NCBI GenBank assembly: GCA_018432615.1
Contig: JAHDSQ010000029.1
Location: forward strand, 1-37,867
Length of the DNA stretch: 37,867 nt
Source: Clostridia bacterium
GTDB taxonomy: Bacteria; Bacillota; Peptococcia; DRI-13; SM3-B62
Direction of reading: 5' to 3'
Position 1 is the stretch's first letter, and every line of letters begins with the position of its first letter. Shown in pieces: positions 1 to 8,142 of this stretch. The notes under the pieces are model-generated. The model saw only the letters and a list, made by a program, of their open reading frames with translations. It had not been told where the DNA came from and ran no database searches. Position numbers and translations under genes: made by a program.

Positions 1-2
1 CA

Positions 3-161
3 TCTTGTATTTTTGGTAATGAACTTGGAGAAAAGGTTAAGAGCCTTTTTACGCTCATTTTTGGAATCAATATATTGGAGCTGGTTAAGACCTGTTTTTT
101 TGACTTGATAGAAAAACTGCGTTATTCATCAGCCCCTAATTTAATACAAGATACTGAGTAA
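3..161 (+). CDS. C-terminal fragment of an unidentified protein (5' truncated by window edge)
   Basis: An open frame enters from the left edge in frame 3 and stops at TAA 159-161, giving 52 residues with no start inside the window. The composition is believable for a globular or partly hydrophobic C-terminus (residues such as SLFTLIFGIN followed by a charged DLIEKLR stretch). A good rho-independent terminator follows within 35 bases, which supports a real transcription unit ending here. I do not recognise the family. Frame 1 is also open for about 35 codons, so the assignment is tentative. Confidence 0.35.
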   Translation, partial: SCIFGNELGEKVKSLFTLIFGINILELVKTCFFDLIEKLRYSSAPNLIQDTE

Positions 162-193
162 GATACAAAAATAAAATAAGTAAGTACAACAGG

Positions 194-253
194 AAAAGCC
201 AGTTGTTTGCTTTGTTGTTCTTTAGCACAACATGGGCAGGCAGCTGGTTTTTT
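194..253 (+). terminator. Rho-independent terminator after the left-edge gene
   Basis: The left arm AAAAGCCAGTTGTTTGC pairs, with G-T wobbles, to GCAGGCAGCTGGTTTTTT. A second small stem TGTTG/CAACA sits inside the loop. The right arm ends in six Ts (248-253). It separates the left-edge gene from the methylmalonyl-CoA operon. Confidence 0.6.
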
Positions 254-281
254 GAATGAAATAGGTCGGGGCAAAAAACAT

Positions 282-292
282 AGACGGCGTCT
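282..292. promoter_or_regulatory. Perfect 11-bp palindrome upstream of the mutase promoter
   Basis: AGACGGCGTCT is a perfect palindrome with a single central base. It ends 10 bp before the -35 hexamer of the promoter at 303-331. That position would suit an activator or repressor site, but a palindrome this short can arise by chance and no matching second copy was noticed in the window. Confidence 0.25.
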
Positions 293-302
293 CTAAAAAT
301 TA

Positions 303-331
303 TTGAACTATGAAGAAGATATAGATATAAT
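303..331 (+). promoter_or_regulatory. Sigma-A promoter of the methylmalonyl-CoA operon
   Basis: TTGAAC (303-308), a 17-base spacer and TATAAT (326-331) form a near-consensus housekeeping promoter. Transcription would start near 338, leaving a leader of about 90 bases before the mutase gene. No clear riboswitch or attenuator is visible in that leader. Confidence 0.65.
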
Positions 332-427
332 GTAACTGGGCGCACTTTACCAAATTATTTACTCCCGGGAATAGAATCTTGGGAATAGCTGATATTAAGA
401 ACATGAATAACAGGAAGGAGCGCAAAG

Positions 428-2110
428 GTGATGTATGACAAAGAGAAGCTGAAGGAGATTGCCCTGGCCAAAGAGGAGTGGGAAAAAGGACAGGTCGCTA
501 AGACGCTGGCAAAATTTAAGGAACGCAAGGAGGAATTTGCAACAACCTCGGGTATTCCTGTGGAGAGGTTGTATACTCCGGTAGAGAATCAAGATTTTGA
601 TTACGTGAGAGATTTGGGCATGCCGGGTCAATATCCATATACCCGCGGTGTACAGCCAACTATGTACAGGGGACGTTTCTGGACAATGCGCCAGTATGCC
701 GGTTTTGCAACTGCCGAGGATTCAAACAAAAGATACAGGTATTTGTTAGACCAGGGACAGACAGGCTTATCGGTGGCTTTTGATCTCCCCACTCAGATCG
801 GTTATGACTCCGATGCGGAAATAGCCCAGGGTGAGATCGGCAAGGTTGGTGTGGCTATCGATTCACTGCAGGATATGGAGGTTTTGTTCGATCAGATACC
901 ACTTGATAAGGTTAGTACTTCGATGACCATCAATGCGCCTGCTTCGGTACTACTAGCCATGTATATCGCTGTTGCGGAAAAGCAAGGAGTAACAGTGGAT
1001 AAGCTTCAAGGCACTATTCAGAATGATATTCTCAAGGAATATGCGGCAAGGGGTACATATATTTATCCACCGGGACCTTCGATGCGTTTGATTACAAATA
1101 TCTTTGAGTTTTGCTCCAAGAATGTTCCGAACTGGAACACAATATCTATTTCAGGTTACCATATCCGTGAAGCCGGTTCGACAGCCGCTCAAGAGGTGGC
1201 CTTTACATTGGCCGACGGTATTGCCTATGTGGATGCGGCTATTAAGGCCGGTCTTGATGTTGACGGTTTTGCCGGTAGGTTATCATTTTTCTTTAATTCA
1301 CATAACGATCTTTTGGAAGAGGTTGCAAAATTCAGGGCTGCTCGCAGAATGTGGGCAAAAATCATGAGGGAACGTTTCGGTGCGAAAAATCCCCGTTCCT
1401 GGATGCTGCGTTTCCATACCCAAACCGGTGGTTCAACATTGACCGCACAACAGCCAGAGAACAATATAGTGCGTGTTGCTATCCAAACATTGGCCGCGGT
1501 GCTGGGAGGCACTCAGTCCTTGCATACAAATTCTAAGGATGAGGCCTTGGCATTGCCTTCCGAGGAATCAGTGCGGATAGCTCTGAGGACACAACAGATC
1601 GTTGCTTATGAATCAGGTGTCTGTGATACGGTCGACCCCCTCGCCGGGTCTTATTATGTGGAAAGTCTCACTAATGAGATAGAAAAGAAGGCCATGGAGT
1701 ATATTGAAAAGATAGACACGATGGGCGGAGCGACTAAGGCTATCGAGCAGGGTTATATACAAAAGGAGATTGCCGACAGTTCTTATGCTTATCAGAAGGA
1801 AGTTGAGGCTAATGAGAGAATTGTTGTTGGTATGAATAAATTCCAGGTAGAGGAAAAACCCATTGAGGGACTGCTCCGTGTTGATCCTTCCGTAGGCGAA
1901 GCCCAGGTAAAAAAACTGAAAGCATTAAAGGAGTCCCGTGATAATCTGGCCGTAAAGACAAAGCTTTCTACTCTGCGTGAAGCTGCTAAAACGGATGCCA
2001 ATTTAATGCCGTTCATTTTAGACGCTATAAGGGTTTATGCGTCGGAGGGCGAAGTTTGTGATGTGCTGAGGGAGATTTTCGGCGAGTACAGACCGGTCGA
2101 AATCCTGTAA
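428..2110 (+). CDS. Methylmalonyl-CoA mutase, large (catalytic TIM-barrel) subunit
   Basis: B12-dependent enzyme that interconverts succinyl-CoA and (R)-methylmalonyl-CoA in the cytoplasm. At 560 residues it holds the substrate-binding barrel only; the cobalamin domain is the next gene, as in split two-gene mutases. Family signatures include [12 protein letters not shown] and WTMRQYAGF near residues 69-93. Tyr90 (in RQYAG) and Arg208 (in [10 protein letters not shown]) align with Tyr89 and Arg207 of the Propionibacterium enzyme, which select methylmalonyl-CoA; isobutyryl-CoA mutases have Phe and Gln there. Tyr244-His245 (SGYHIREAG) match the catalytic Tyr243-His244. The AGGAAGGAG ribosome site (412-420) serves either GTG 428 or ATG 431; the choice changes one residue. 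First gene of the operon, driven from the promoter at 303-331. Confidence 0.96.
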   Translation: MMYDKEKLKEIALAKEEWEKGQVAKTLAKFKERKEEFATTSGIPVERLYTPVENQDFDYVRDLGMPGQYPYTRGVQPTMYRGRFWTMRQYAGFATAEDSNKRYRYLLDQGQTGLSVAFDLPTQIGYDSDAEIAQGEIGKVGVAIDSLQDMEVLFDQIPLDKVSTSMTINAPASVLLAMYIAVAEKQGVTVDKLQGTIQNDILKEYAARGTYIYPPGPSMRLITNIFEFCSKNVPNWNTISISGYHIREAGSTAAQEVAFTLADGIAYVDAAIKAGLDVDGFAGRLSFFFNSHNDLLEEVAKFRAARRMWAKIMRERFGAKNPRSWMLRFHTQTGGSTLTAQQPENNIVRVAIQTLAAVLGGTQSLHTNSKDEALALPSEESVRIALRTQQIVAYESGVCDTVDPLAGSYYVESLTNEIEKKAMEYIEKIDTMGGATKAIEQGYIQKEIADSSYAYQKEVEANERIVVGMNKFQVEEKPIEGLLRVDPSVGEAQVKKLKALKESRDNLAVKTKLSTLREAAKTDANLMPFILDAIRVYASEGEVCDVLREIFGEYRPVEIL

Positions 2111-2146
2111 TTACTATTTTGAAAGATTAGATGGAGGTATAAAAAA

Positions 2147-2542
2147 ATGTCAGAAAAACTAATTAGGGTCCTCGTTGCTAAGCCCGGACTGGATGGTCAT
2201 GATCGTGGAGCCAAGGTTATAGCTCGTGCCTTAAGAGATGCCGGCATGGAGGTTATTTATTCCGGTCTGCGTCAAACTCCGGAACAAATAGTAGCGGCAG
2301 CTGTGCAGGAGGATGTAGATGTTGTGGCGATGAGTCTTTTGTCAGGCGCCCATAATCATCTTTTCCCCAAGGTGGCAAAACTTCTTGCCGAAGAAGGTGC
2401 CGACGATGTTCTGGTTATGGGTGGCGGAGTTATACCTGATTCCGATATTCCTTTCCTGAAAGAAAACGGGATTGCTGAGGTATTTACACCTGGTACCCCT
2501 ACCGGCGAGGTTGTTAATTATATTAAAAATAATGTTAGGTAG
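2147..2542 (+). CDS. Methylmalonyl-CoA mutase, cobalamin-binding small subunit
   Basis: A 131-residue stand-alone B12-binding domain. It carries the base-off/His-on signature: DGHDRG near residues 18-23 with the axial-ligand His, SLLSG near residue 65 and a GGG turn near residue 90. It must pair with the large subunit encoded 36 bases upstream to form the active mutase. ATG start with GGAGG about 10 bases before it. The length equals the usual C-terminal B12 domain of fused mutases, so this is a natural split form and not a truncated gene. Confidence 0.95.
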   Translation: MSEKLIRVLVAKPGLDGHDRGAKVIARALRDAGMEVIYSGLRQTPEQIVAAAVQEDVDVVAMSLLSGAHNHLFPKVAKLLAEEGADDVLVMGGGVIPDSDIPFLKENGIAEVFTPGTPTGEVVNYIKNNVR

Positions 2543-2553
2543 GCTAAAATTAG

Positions 2554-2607
2554 GTCAAATTTGATATAAGAATTCTATTTGACTAATTTAGGATATTTAG
2601 TTATATT
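2554..2607 (+). promoter_or_regulatory. Internal promoter for meaB, with an inverted repeat over its -35
   Basis: TTGACT (2579-2584), 17 bases, then TATATT (2602-2607) makes a good sigma-A promoter inside the operon, with a start near 2614 and the ribosome site at about 2634. A perfect 7-bp inverted repeat, GTCAAAT (2554-2560) and ATTTGAC (2577-2583), overlaps the -35 and could be an operator. No terminator separates it from the mutase genes, so it would add to read-through. Confidence 0.5.
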
Positions 2608-2647
2608 CTTTAGATAGGCTACTTGTTCCGCAAAGGGTGGTGTGAAT

Positions 2648-3586
2648 ATGGAACTTGTGCAGAAAGCCTTGAAGGGTAATCGTCGCGCCATCGCGCGGTT
2701 AATAAGTTTAGCAGAAAACGAAGAAAAAGAAGCGGTCACAGCATTGCGGGAGATGTTTCCCTTGACCGGGAAGGCCCATATAGTTGGGATTACAGGACCA
2801 CCCGGTTCCGGAAAGAGCACGATGACGGACAAGCTGGTGAAAGAGCTGCGTAAAAGAGGGAAAAAAGTGGCAATACTGGCTGTTGACCCGGCGAGTCCCT
2901 TTACGGGAGGAGCTATTTTAGGGGATCGTGTGCGGATGTCGGATCTCAATTTGGATGAAGGGGTATACATTCGTAGCTTGAGCACACGAGGTAAGCTGGG
3001 AGGTTTATCCAAGGCTACGCATTATGCAGTGAAGATTCTTGATGCCTGTGGATTTGATTACATATTTATCGAGACAGTGGGTGTCGGGCAATCCGAGGTT
3101 GATATTATTAAAACAGCGGATTCAATCCTTGTTGTGACGGTTCCCGGGCTGGGAGATGATATCCAGGCTATCAAAGCCGGGATCTTGGAAATAGGCGATA
3201 TTTTTATTGTCAACAAGGCAGACCGCGACGGGGCTAACCGTGTAGTCATTGAATTGGAAATGATGCTTGGGCTTAACGCCGAAAAGGATGAATGGGATCA
3301 TCCGATTTTGATGACGGTAGCTTCGGAAAACAAAGGCATAATTGAAGTGGTTGAGGCCGTTATCAGACATAAGGAGTATCTGGATAAAACAGGGTTGCTG
3401 GCGGAACGGCGCAGGGAGCGTTTAGAGACAGAAGTGCTGGAGCTTGTAGTACAAAATATGACTCGTTACGTTAATGAAAAATTTGTCAAAGACGGAAGCT
3501 TTCAGGAAGAGGTAGACAAGCTGGTAAGAAAAGAAAACGATCCATATACCCTGGTGCAAAGTATTCTTGCGGATACTGTGAAATAG
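2648..3586 (+). CDS. meaB: MeaB/ArgK-type GTPase, methylmalonyl-CoA mutase chaperone
   Basis: G3E-family P-loop GTPase that protects and reactivates methylmalonyl-CoA mutase and gates cofactor loading. Walker A is GPPGSGKS near residue 50; the stretch [19 protein letters not shown] and the [13 protein letters not shown] motif are typical of MeaB/ArgK proteins, and NKADRDGA supplies the NKxD base-recognition motif. ATG 2648 is chosen because GGGTGG (2635-2640) stands 7 bases before it; the GTG two codons upstream lies too close to that site. About 312 residues, normal for the family. It follows the mutase subunits it serves, and has its own candidate promoter at 2579-2607. Confidence 0.95.
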   Translation: MELVQKALKGNRRAIARLISLAENEEKEAVTALREMFPLTGKAHIVGITGPPGSGKSTMTDKLVKELRKRGKKVAILAVDPASPFTGGAILGDRVRMSDLNLDEGVYIRSLSTRGKLGGLSKATHYAVKILDACGFDYIFIETVGVGQSEVDIIKTADSILVVTVPGLGDDIQAIKAGILEIGDIFIVNKADRDGANRVVIELEMMLGLNAEKDEWDHPILMTVASENKGIIEVVEAVIRHKEYLDKTGLLAERRRERLETEVLELVVQNMTRYVNEKFVKDGSFQEEVDKLVRKENDPYTLVQSILADTVK

Positions 3587-3602
3587 AGGGAGGCTGAGAA
3601 TT

Positions 3603-4007
3603 ATGAAGGTTTTATGTGTTGATCACATTGGCATTGCGGTGAAAGACTTGGAAGAATCATTGAAATTCTACACCGAAGTGCTGGGATTAGAGGTAACAGG
3701 AAAGGAGGTCGTTGAAGAGCAAAAGGTTAAGGTTGCTTTTCTTCCTTGTGGGGACAGTGAGTTAGAATTGTTGGAATCCACTACCTCGGATGGACCAATA
3801 GCCAGGTTTATTGAAAAGAATGGTGAGGGCATCCAGCATATTGCCCTGCGTGTGGACAACATCGAAGAAGCACTGGCCGAGCTGAAAGAAAAAGGCGTCA
3901 GATTGATTGATGAGAAGCCTCGTTACGGGGCAGGTGGTGCCAGTATTGCCTTTGCGCACCCGAAAGCTACCAAGGGCGTTTTGCTCGAGCTTTCTCAAAG
4001 GAAGTAA
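3603..4007 (+). CDS. mce: Methylmalonyl-CoA epimerase
   Basis: Glyoxalase/VOC-fold enzyme that racemises the (R) and (S) forms of methylmalonyl-CoA, joining the mutase product to the decarboxylase substrate. At 134 residues it has the family length. Expected metal ligands are visible: His8 in DHIGIAV, His79 in GIQHIALRV and Glu129 in LLELSQ. It starts 16 bases after meaB with a GGGAGG ribosome site, and a short gap leads to the decarboxylase genes, so the order follows the pathway. Confidence 0.94.
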   Translation: MKVLCVDHIGIAVKDLEESLKFYTEVLGLEVTGKEVVEEQKVKVAFLPCGDSELELLESTTSDGPIARFIEKNGEGIQHIALRVDNIEEALAELKEKGVRLIDEKPRYGAGGASIAFAHPKATKGVLLELSQRK

Positions 4008-4041
4008 TAAATATTAGCGGAAAAGAGAGGTAGTTCGAAAA

Positions 4042-5592
4042 ATGAGTACAAGAGAAAAAATCGATGATTTGTTCGAACGCAGTAAAAAGATTGAAACGGG
4101 GGGCGGTCAGAAAGCTGTAGAAAAACAGCATCAGAAGGGCAAGCTGACAGCCCGGGAAAGGATTGGCAGGTTGCTTGACCCCGATTCCTTTACGGAAATT
4201 GATAAATTTGTGACTCACCGCTGTGTGAACTTTGATATGGCCGGGAAAGAAGCCCCCGGGGAAGGCGTTATAACCGGTTACGGGACAATTGAAGGACGTC
4301 TGGTTTATGTCTTTGCTCAGGACTTCACGGTTCTCGGCGGTTCATTAGGTGAAATGCACGCCCAGAAAATATGCAAGGTCTTGGATATGGCCATGCAAAT
4401 GGGTGCCCCTTGTATTGGACTAAATGACTCAGGCGGGGCAAGGATCCAGGAAGCTGTCGACGCTTTAAGCGGTTACGGAAAGATCTTTTACCGCAACACG
4501 CTGGCATCCGGAGTAATTCCTCAGATATCGGTAATACTTGGACCCAGTGCGGGTGGCGCAGTTTATTCCCCTGCTATCACCGACTATGTCTTTATGGTCA
4601 AAAACATTTCTCAAATGTTTATCACCGGGCCCCAGGTTATTAAAGCCGTGACAGGTGAGGAAGTTACGTCTGAAAAACTGGGCGGAGCAATGACCCATAA
4701 CCGTGTCAGTGGGGTAGCTCATTTTGCGGCAGAGGACGAGGAGGATTGTTTTGGGCAAATTAGAAAACTGATGAGCTTTTTACCTTCCAATAATCTGGAG
4801 GAAGCTCCTTATCTGGAAACCGGGGACAGCCCTGAACGCATGGACGAAGCTTTAAATGAAATCATTCCTGATAATCCAAATGCGGGCTATGAAATGGTCG
4901 AGGTAATAAGAAAAGTTGTTGATAATGGGGAATTTTTCCAAACAATGTCCCTTTATGCGGCTAATATTATGACAGGTTATGCCAGGTTAAACGGCAGAGT
5001 GATAGGGATTATTGCAAACAACCCTAAGTTTATGGCGGGTTGTCTGGATATTAATGCTTCCGACAAAGCGGCAAGACATATCCGTTTTTGTGATGCCTTT
5101 AATATCCCCATTGTGAACTTCGTTGATGTTCCGGGTTACTTGCCGGGAACAACTCAGGAGTTTGGAGGAATCATCAGACATGGGGCTAAGCTTTTATATG
5201 CGTACTCGGAAGCTACGGTGCCTAAAATTACGATTGTAACAAGAAAGGCATATGGTGGCTCTTACTTAGCCATGTGTTCCAGGGATTTAGGAGCAGATCA
5301 GGTATTTGCTTGGCCGACAGCTGAAATTGCCGTCATGGGTGCCGATGGTGCTGCTAACATCATTTTCCGTAAGGAAATAGAGGGTGCCGACGATCCGGTA
5401 GCTAAAAGAGCGGAAATGATTGAGGAATACAAGGAGAGGTTTGCAACACCGTATGTGGCAGCCGAAAGAGGTTTTGTCGATATTGTTATAGAACCTCAGG
5501 AAACTCGTCCGCGTTTGGCAAATGCCTTAGAAATGCTGGCCACAAAGCGCGAGACGCGTCCGGCAAAGAAACACGGTAATATTCCTCTCTAG
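4042..5592 (+). CDS. mmdA: Methylmalonyl-CoA decarboxylase alpha subunit (carboxyltransferase)
   Basis: Biotin-dependent carboxyltransferase (crotonase-like double fold, 516 residues, usual length about 510-520). It moves the carboxyl group of (S)-methylmalonyl-CoA onto the biotin carrier and releases propionyl-CoA. The acyl-CoA carboxyltransferase signatures GPSAGGAVYSPA in the N half and TRKAYGGSYLAM in the C half are intact, with the early KLTARERIGRLLDPDSF motif. Presence of an OadB-type membrane subunit downstream argues for the sodium-pumping decarboxylase over a propionyl-CoA carboxylase or a soluble transcarboxylase. The AGAGAGGTAG ribosome site precedes ATG 4042. Confidence 0.94.
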   Translation: MSTREKIDDLFERSKKIETGGGQKAVEKQHQKGKLTARERIGRLLDPDSFTEIDKFVTHRCVNFDMAGKEAPGEGVITGYGTIEGRLVYVFAQDFTVLGGSLGEMHAQKICKVLDMAMQMGAPCIGLNDSGGARIQEAVDALSGYGKIFYRNTLASGVIPQISVILGPSAGGAVYSPAITDYVFMVKNISQMFITGPQVIKAVTGEEVTSEKLGGAMTHNRVSGVAHFAAEDEEDCFGQIRKLMSFLPSNNLEEAPYLETGDSPERMDEALNEIIPDNPNAGYEMVEVIRKVVDNGEFFQTMSLYAANIMTGYARLNGRVIGIIANNPKFMAGCLDINASDKAARHIRFCDAFNIPIVNFVDVPGYLPGTTQEFGGIIRHGAKLLYAYSEATVPKITIVTRKAYGGSYLAMCSRDLGADQVFAWPTAEIAVMGADGAANIIFRKEIEGADDPVAKRAEMIEEYKERFATPYVAAERGFVDIVIEPQETRPRLANALEMLATKRETRPAKKHGNIPL

Positions 5593-5613
5593 TCCTGAAA
5601 GGAGGCAAAAACT

Positions 5614-5970
5614 ATGCTGTCATTTGGTTTAACTGTTGCGGCCATAGGTATGGGAGTCGTTTTTCTCGAGTTGGTCTTATTGATATTTATTATTAAGGGA
5701 ATTTCGCTTTTTGCGGGTACGATTGAAAAGAGAAGAAATCGTACTGACAAACAGCAGGTAAATCATCAAGAGGCAACAGAAACGAACTTGAAAATCGAGG
5801 CTCACGAAGACAATGATGAAATAATTGCGGTTATCGCTGCCGCTGTGGCCAGTATGTCTCAAGGTACGGCCTATGTGAAAGCTATCAGATGCTTGCCGGG
5901 TACAAACGCGCCTGCCTGGAGTTATGCAGGACGCAGTGAGACAATGAACCTGCGGCAAGAGTGCTATTAA
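5614..5970 (+). CDS. OadG-like small membrane subunit of the sodium-pumping decarboxylase
   Basis: 118 residues with one N-terminal transmembrane helix (about residues 4-32) followed by a charged hydrophilic stretch and a short IAVIAAAVASM segment, the pattern of decarboxylase gamma/delta chains (OadG, MmdD). In this family the subunit holds the carboxyltransferase and beta subunits together and speeds assembly. It lies 21 bases after mmdA with a perfect AAAGGAGG ribosome site and directly before the biotin carrier, which supports the role. The C-terminal 30 residues are not recognisable. Confidence 0.82.
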   Translation: MLSFGLTVAAIGMGVVFLELVLLIFIIKGISLFAGTIEKRRNRTDKQQVNHQEATETNLKIEAHEDNDEIIAVIAAAVASMSQGTAYVKAIRCLPGTNAPAWSYAGRSETMNLRQECY

Positions 5971-6017
5971 ATTAATTTGCAGAAAGCATAAGTCTAATAC
6001 GAAGAGGAGAGTTAAGG

Positions 6018-6395
6018 ATGAAAAAATTTCAAATAACAGTAAATGGAAAATCCTATGAGGTTGAAGTAGAAGAAATAGGAGGAGGTTCTGCTCCGGCAGC
6101 AAGGCCGGCAGCTGCACCGGCACCTGCACAAGCTGCTCCCGCTCCCGCTGCACCAAAAGCTGCTGCACCTGCCCCGGCTGGTGCTTCGGTGGTAACTGCA
6201 CCGATGCCCGGTAAGATATTATCGATAAAAGCAAAGGTAGGGCAACAGGTTAATGACGGAGATATGCTGTTGACACTGGAAGCTATGAAGATGGAGAATG
6301 AAATATTCGCCGAGTCTGCAGGTACGGTCAAAGAAATCAGAGTGAGTGAAGGTTCTACCGTTGACTCTGATGAAGTACTTGTGGTTATAGGTTAA
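6018..6395 (+). CDS. Biotin carboxyl carrier subunit of methylmalonyl-CoA decarboxylase
   Basis: A 125-residue carrier that takes the carboxyl group from MmdA to the membrane beta subunit. The C-terminal biotinyl domain has the EAMKMEN motif with the biotin-accepting Lys91, 35 residues from the end as usual. Between a short N-terminal domain and the biotinyl domain lies an Ala/Pro-rich flexible linker (about residues 25-60), typical of this chain. GAGGAGAG ribosome site before ATG 6018. The linker gives a GC-rich, repetitive stretch on both strands. Confidence 0.95.
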   Translation: MKKFQITVNGKSYEVEVEEIGGGSAPAARPAAAPAPAQAAPAPAAPKAAAPAPAGASVVTAPMPGKILSIKAKVGQQVNDGDMLLTLEAMKMENEIFAESAGTVKEIRVSEGSTVDSDEVLVVIG

Positions 6396-6444
6396 TGTGC
6401 AACAGGATTATTCGTACTAACGTGAGAGGGGATGAACTTCTACC

Positions 6445-7617
6445 ATGCAGATAGATTTCTTGGGCGCATTACATGACCTGTTGGTGGGAACCGGATTTAC
6501 ATCGATGGATCTCCAGCAGATTATAATGCTGCTCATATCATTTGTACTTCTTTACCTGGCTATCGTGAAAAAATTCGAACCCTTGCTTTTACTTCCCATA
6601 GCCTTTGGTATGCTTTTAGTAAACCTGCCTAACACCGGTTTAATGGATGGACCAACGCTTGGCATCGATCCGGTGACGGGCCTGGAAAAGACCCAGCCGG
6701 GAGGTTTGTTGTGGTATTTATACCAGGGAGTAAAGCTGGGCATCTATCCACCCTTGATTTTCCTGGGAGTAGGTGCCATGACCGATTTTGGGCCGTTAAT
6801 TGCCAACCCGAAAACCTTATTGTTGGGTGCTGCGGCTCAGTTGGGAATCTTTTTCACCTTTATCGGAGCACTCTTTTTAGATTTCGTGCCGAAACAGGCA
6901 GCTTCCATTGCTATCATTGGAGGGGCCGACGGACCTACCGCTATTTTTCTTACCTCAAAGCTGGCTCCGGAACTACTGGGAGCGATTGCGATAGCGGCTT
7001 ACTCATATATGGCACTGGTTCCGATTATTCAGCCGCCTATCATGCGTTTTTTGACCACCAAGGAAATGCGAATGGTCAAGATGGACCAATTGCGACCGGT
7101 GTCAAAGCTGGAAAGGGTGGTATTTCCGATTGCAGTTACTATAATAGTTATCTTGCTCTTGCCGGCCTCCGCACCCTTGATCGGTATGCTGATGTTGGGC
7201 AACCTGTTCAGGGAATCCGGGGTTGTGGCACGCTTAAGCGATGCGGCACAAAATGCCATCAATAATATTGTCGTCATCTTCCTGGGTGTAACAGTCGGCG
7301 CAACAGCCAATGCCGAAGCATTTCTTTCCTTTGAAACCATCTCGATAGTAGTGCTGGGTCTGATTGCGTTTTGTGTGGGTACGGCCGGAGGGACACTGCT
7401 GGGTGTTGTCATGTATTATCTTTCCGGCAAAAAGGTCAATCCGCTTATCGGCTCAGCCGGGGTTTCTGCTGTTCCTATGGCGGCCCGTGTTTCGCAGGTC
7501 GTTGGACAGAAAGATAACCCCAAGAACTTCTTGCTCATGCACGCTATGGGGCCAAATGTAGCCGGTGTAATCGGTTCCGCCGTTGCTGCCGGAGTCCTGT
7601 TGACCTTGTTTCAATAG
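6445..7617 (+). CDS. Sodium-translocating decarboxylase beta subunit (OadB/MmdB family)
   Basis: Polytopic membrane protein of 390 residues with at least nine hydrophobic segments. It decarboxylates carboxybiotin and exports sodium ions. The conserved [12 protein letters not shown] re-entrant loop is present; Asp162 corresponds to the essential Asp203 of Klebsiella OadB. The late [11 protein letters not shown] motif, also conserved in the family, is intact. Last gene of the operon; a strong terminator follows. The start is slightly odd: the GAGAGGGG site (6424-6431) lies 13 bases before ATG 6445, while an out-of-frame ATG at 6432 opens a 14-codon overlapping frame. An in-frame stop at 6433 rules out a longer start. 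Confidence 0.95.
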   Translation: MQIDFLGALHDLLVGTGFTSMDLQQIIMLLISFVLLYLAIVKKFEPLLLLPIAFGMLLVNLPNTGLMDGPTLGIDPVTGLEKTQPGGLLWYLYQGVKLGIYPPLIFLGVGAMTDFGPLIANPKTLLLGAAAQLGIFFTFIGALFLDFVPKQAASIAIIGGADGPTAIFLTSKLAPELLGAIAIAAYSYMALVPIIQPPIMRFLTTKEMRMVKMDQLRPVSKLERVVFPIAVTIIVILLLPASAPLIGMLMLGNLFRESGVVARLSDAAQNAINNIVVIFLGVTVGATANAEAFLSFETISIVVLGLIAFCVGTAGGTLLGVVMYYLSGKKVNPLIGSAGVSAVPMAARVSQVVGQKDNPKNFLLMHAMGPNVAGVIGSAVAAGVLLTLFQ

Positions 7618-7668
7618 GAAATTAAATGAAATGCCAATATTTAACAAAAAAACTCTTTAAAAGATGAG

Positions 7669-7726
7669 GCGCACCTCAAATGTTGGATAAAGACTCTGAC
7701 ATTCAGAGGTGCGCTTTAATTTTTAT
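7669..7726 (+). terminator. Rho-independent terminator of the methylmalonyl-CoA operon
   Basis: GCGCACCTC (7669-7677) pairs perfectly with GAGGTGCGC (7706-7714), and the stem extends inward through ATGT/ACAT. It is followed by TTTAATTTTT. It ends the operon some 50 bases after the beta subunit gene. Confidence 0.85.
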
Positions 7727-7771
7727 GGTTATTCATGGTAAAAGATTCTAAAATAGTTGTTTTTTATGAAA

Positions 7772-7801
7772 GTATAAAACATTTCATTGCAGTTCATAAT
7801 A
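7772..7801 (+). promoter_or_regulatory. Sigma-G (forespore) type promoter of the SASP gene
   Basis: GTATAAA (7772-7778), a 16-base spacer and CATAATA (7795-7801) fit the sigma-F/sigma-G pattern (-35 G-A/T-ATR, -10 CATNNTA). Its position before a small acid-soluble spore protein gene is what is known for this gene class. No sigma-A promoter is evident in the same gap. Confidence 0.6.
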
Positions 7802-7865
7802 AGGGTAGAAAAAAGATTTGGTTCCCCTCAAAGATCAAATTCTTTTGAAGGGAGGTGAATAAATA

Positions 7866-8087
7866 ATGAGCAGAAATACCAACAAGCCCGCAGTTCAGGG
7901 TGCAGCTTATGCCTTAGATCAGCTTAAGTACGAGATTGCTAATGAACTGGGGTTGGCAAACTATCAGCAGAGCGACAAAGGCCAGCTGACATCTCGCCAG
8001 AACGGCTATGTCGGAGGTTATATGACGCGGAAGCTGGTGCAGTACGCCGAAGATGCTCTTTCCAAGAATCAAGGCCAGCTGCAATAA
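7866..8087 (+). CDS. Alpha/beta-type small acid-soluble spore protein
   Basis: 73-residue DNA-binding protein that coats and protects DNA in the dormant spore. Both family signatures are present: the GPR cleavage site region KYEIANELG (about residues 21-29), cut between Glu and Ile at germination, and the C-terminal GGYMTRKLV motif (about residues 50-58). GAAGGGAGGTG ribosome site before ATG. The gene lies alone between two terminators, and the protease that degrades its product is encoded directly downstream on the other strand. Confidence 0.95.
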   Translation: MSRNTNKPAVQGAAYALDQLKYEIANELGLANYQQSDKGQLTSRQNGYVGGYMTRKLVQYAEDALSKNQGQLQ

Positions 8088-8094
8088 TGAACAA

Positions 8095-8127
8095 AACAAG
8101 CAGGAATGCAGGTTCCTGCTTGTTTTT
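8095..8127 (+). terminator. Terminator between the SASP gene and gpr
   Basis: AACAAGCAGGAA (8095-8106) pairs with TTCCTGCTTGTT around a six-base loop, followed by TTTTT. A run of As on the other flank means it may also end transcription of the convergent gpr. Confidence 0.85.
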
Positions 8128-8142
8128 AATACTGCAGAAAAA

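Noticed and set aside
136..345. 69-residue minus-strand frame upstream of the mutase operon
   Set aside because: It begins at GTG without a ribosome site, runs through both the terminator (194-253) and the promoter (303-331), and has a composition typical of translated AT-rich spacer.
5677..6234. 185-residue minus-strand frame opposite the OadG-like and biotin carrier genes
   Set aside because: It is an antisense shadow of two well-supported genes; its Gln/Leu/Pro-rich part is the Ala/Pro linker read backwards.
6432..6476. 14-codon frame starting at ATG 6432, overlapping the beta subunit start
   Set aside because: Too short to call, and its ATG lies almost on the ribosome site; kept only as a note on the unusual start spacing of the beta subunit.
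7029..7412. 127-residue minus-strand frame inside the sodium-pump beta subunit gene
   Set aside because: Antisense to a conserved membrane protein, no ribosome site, no motif.
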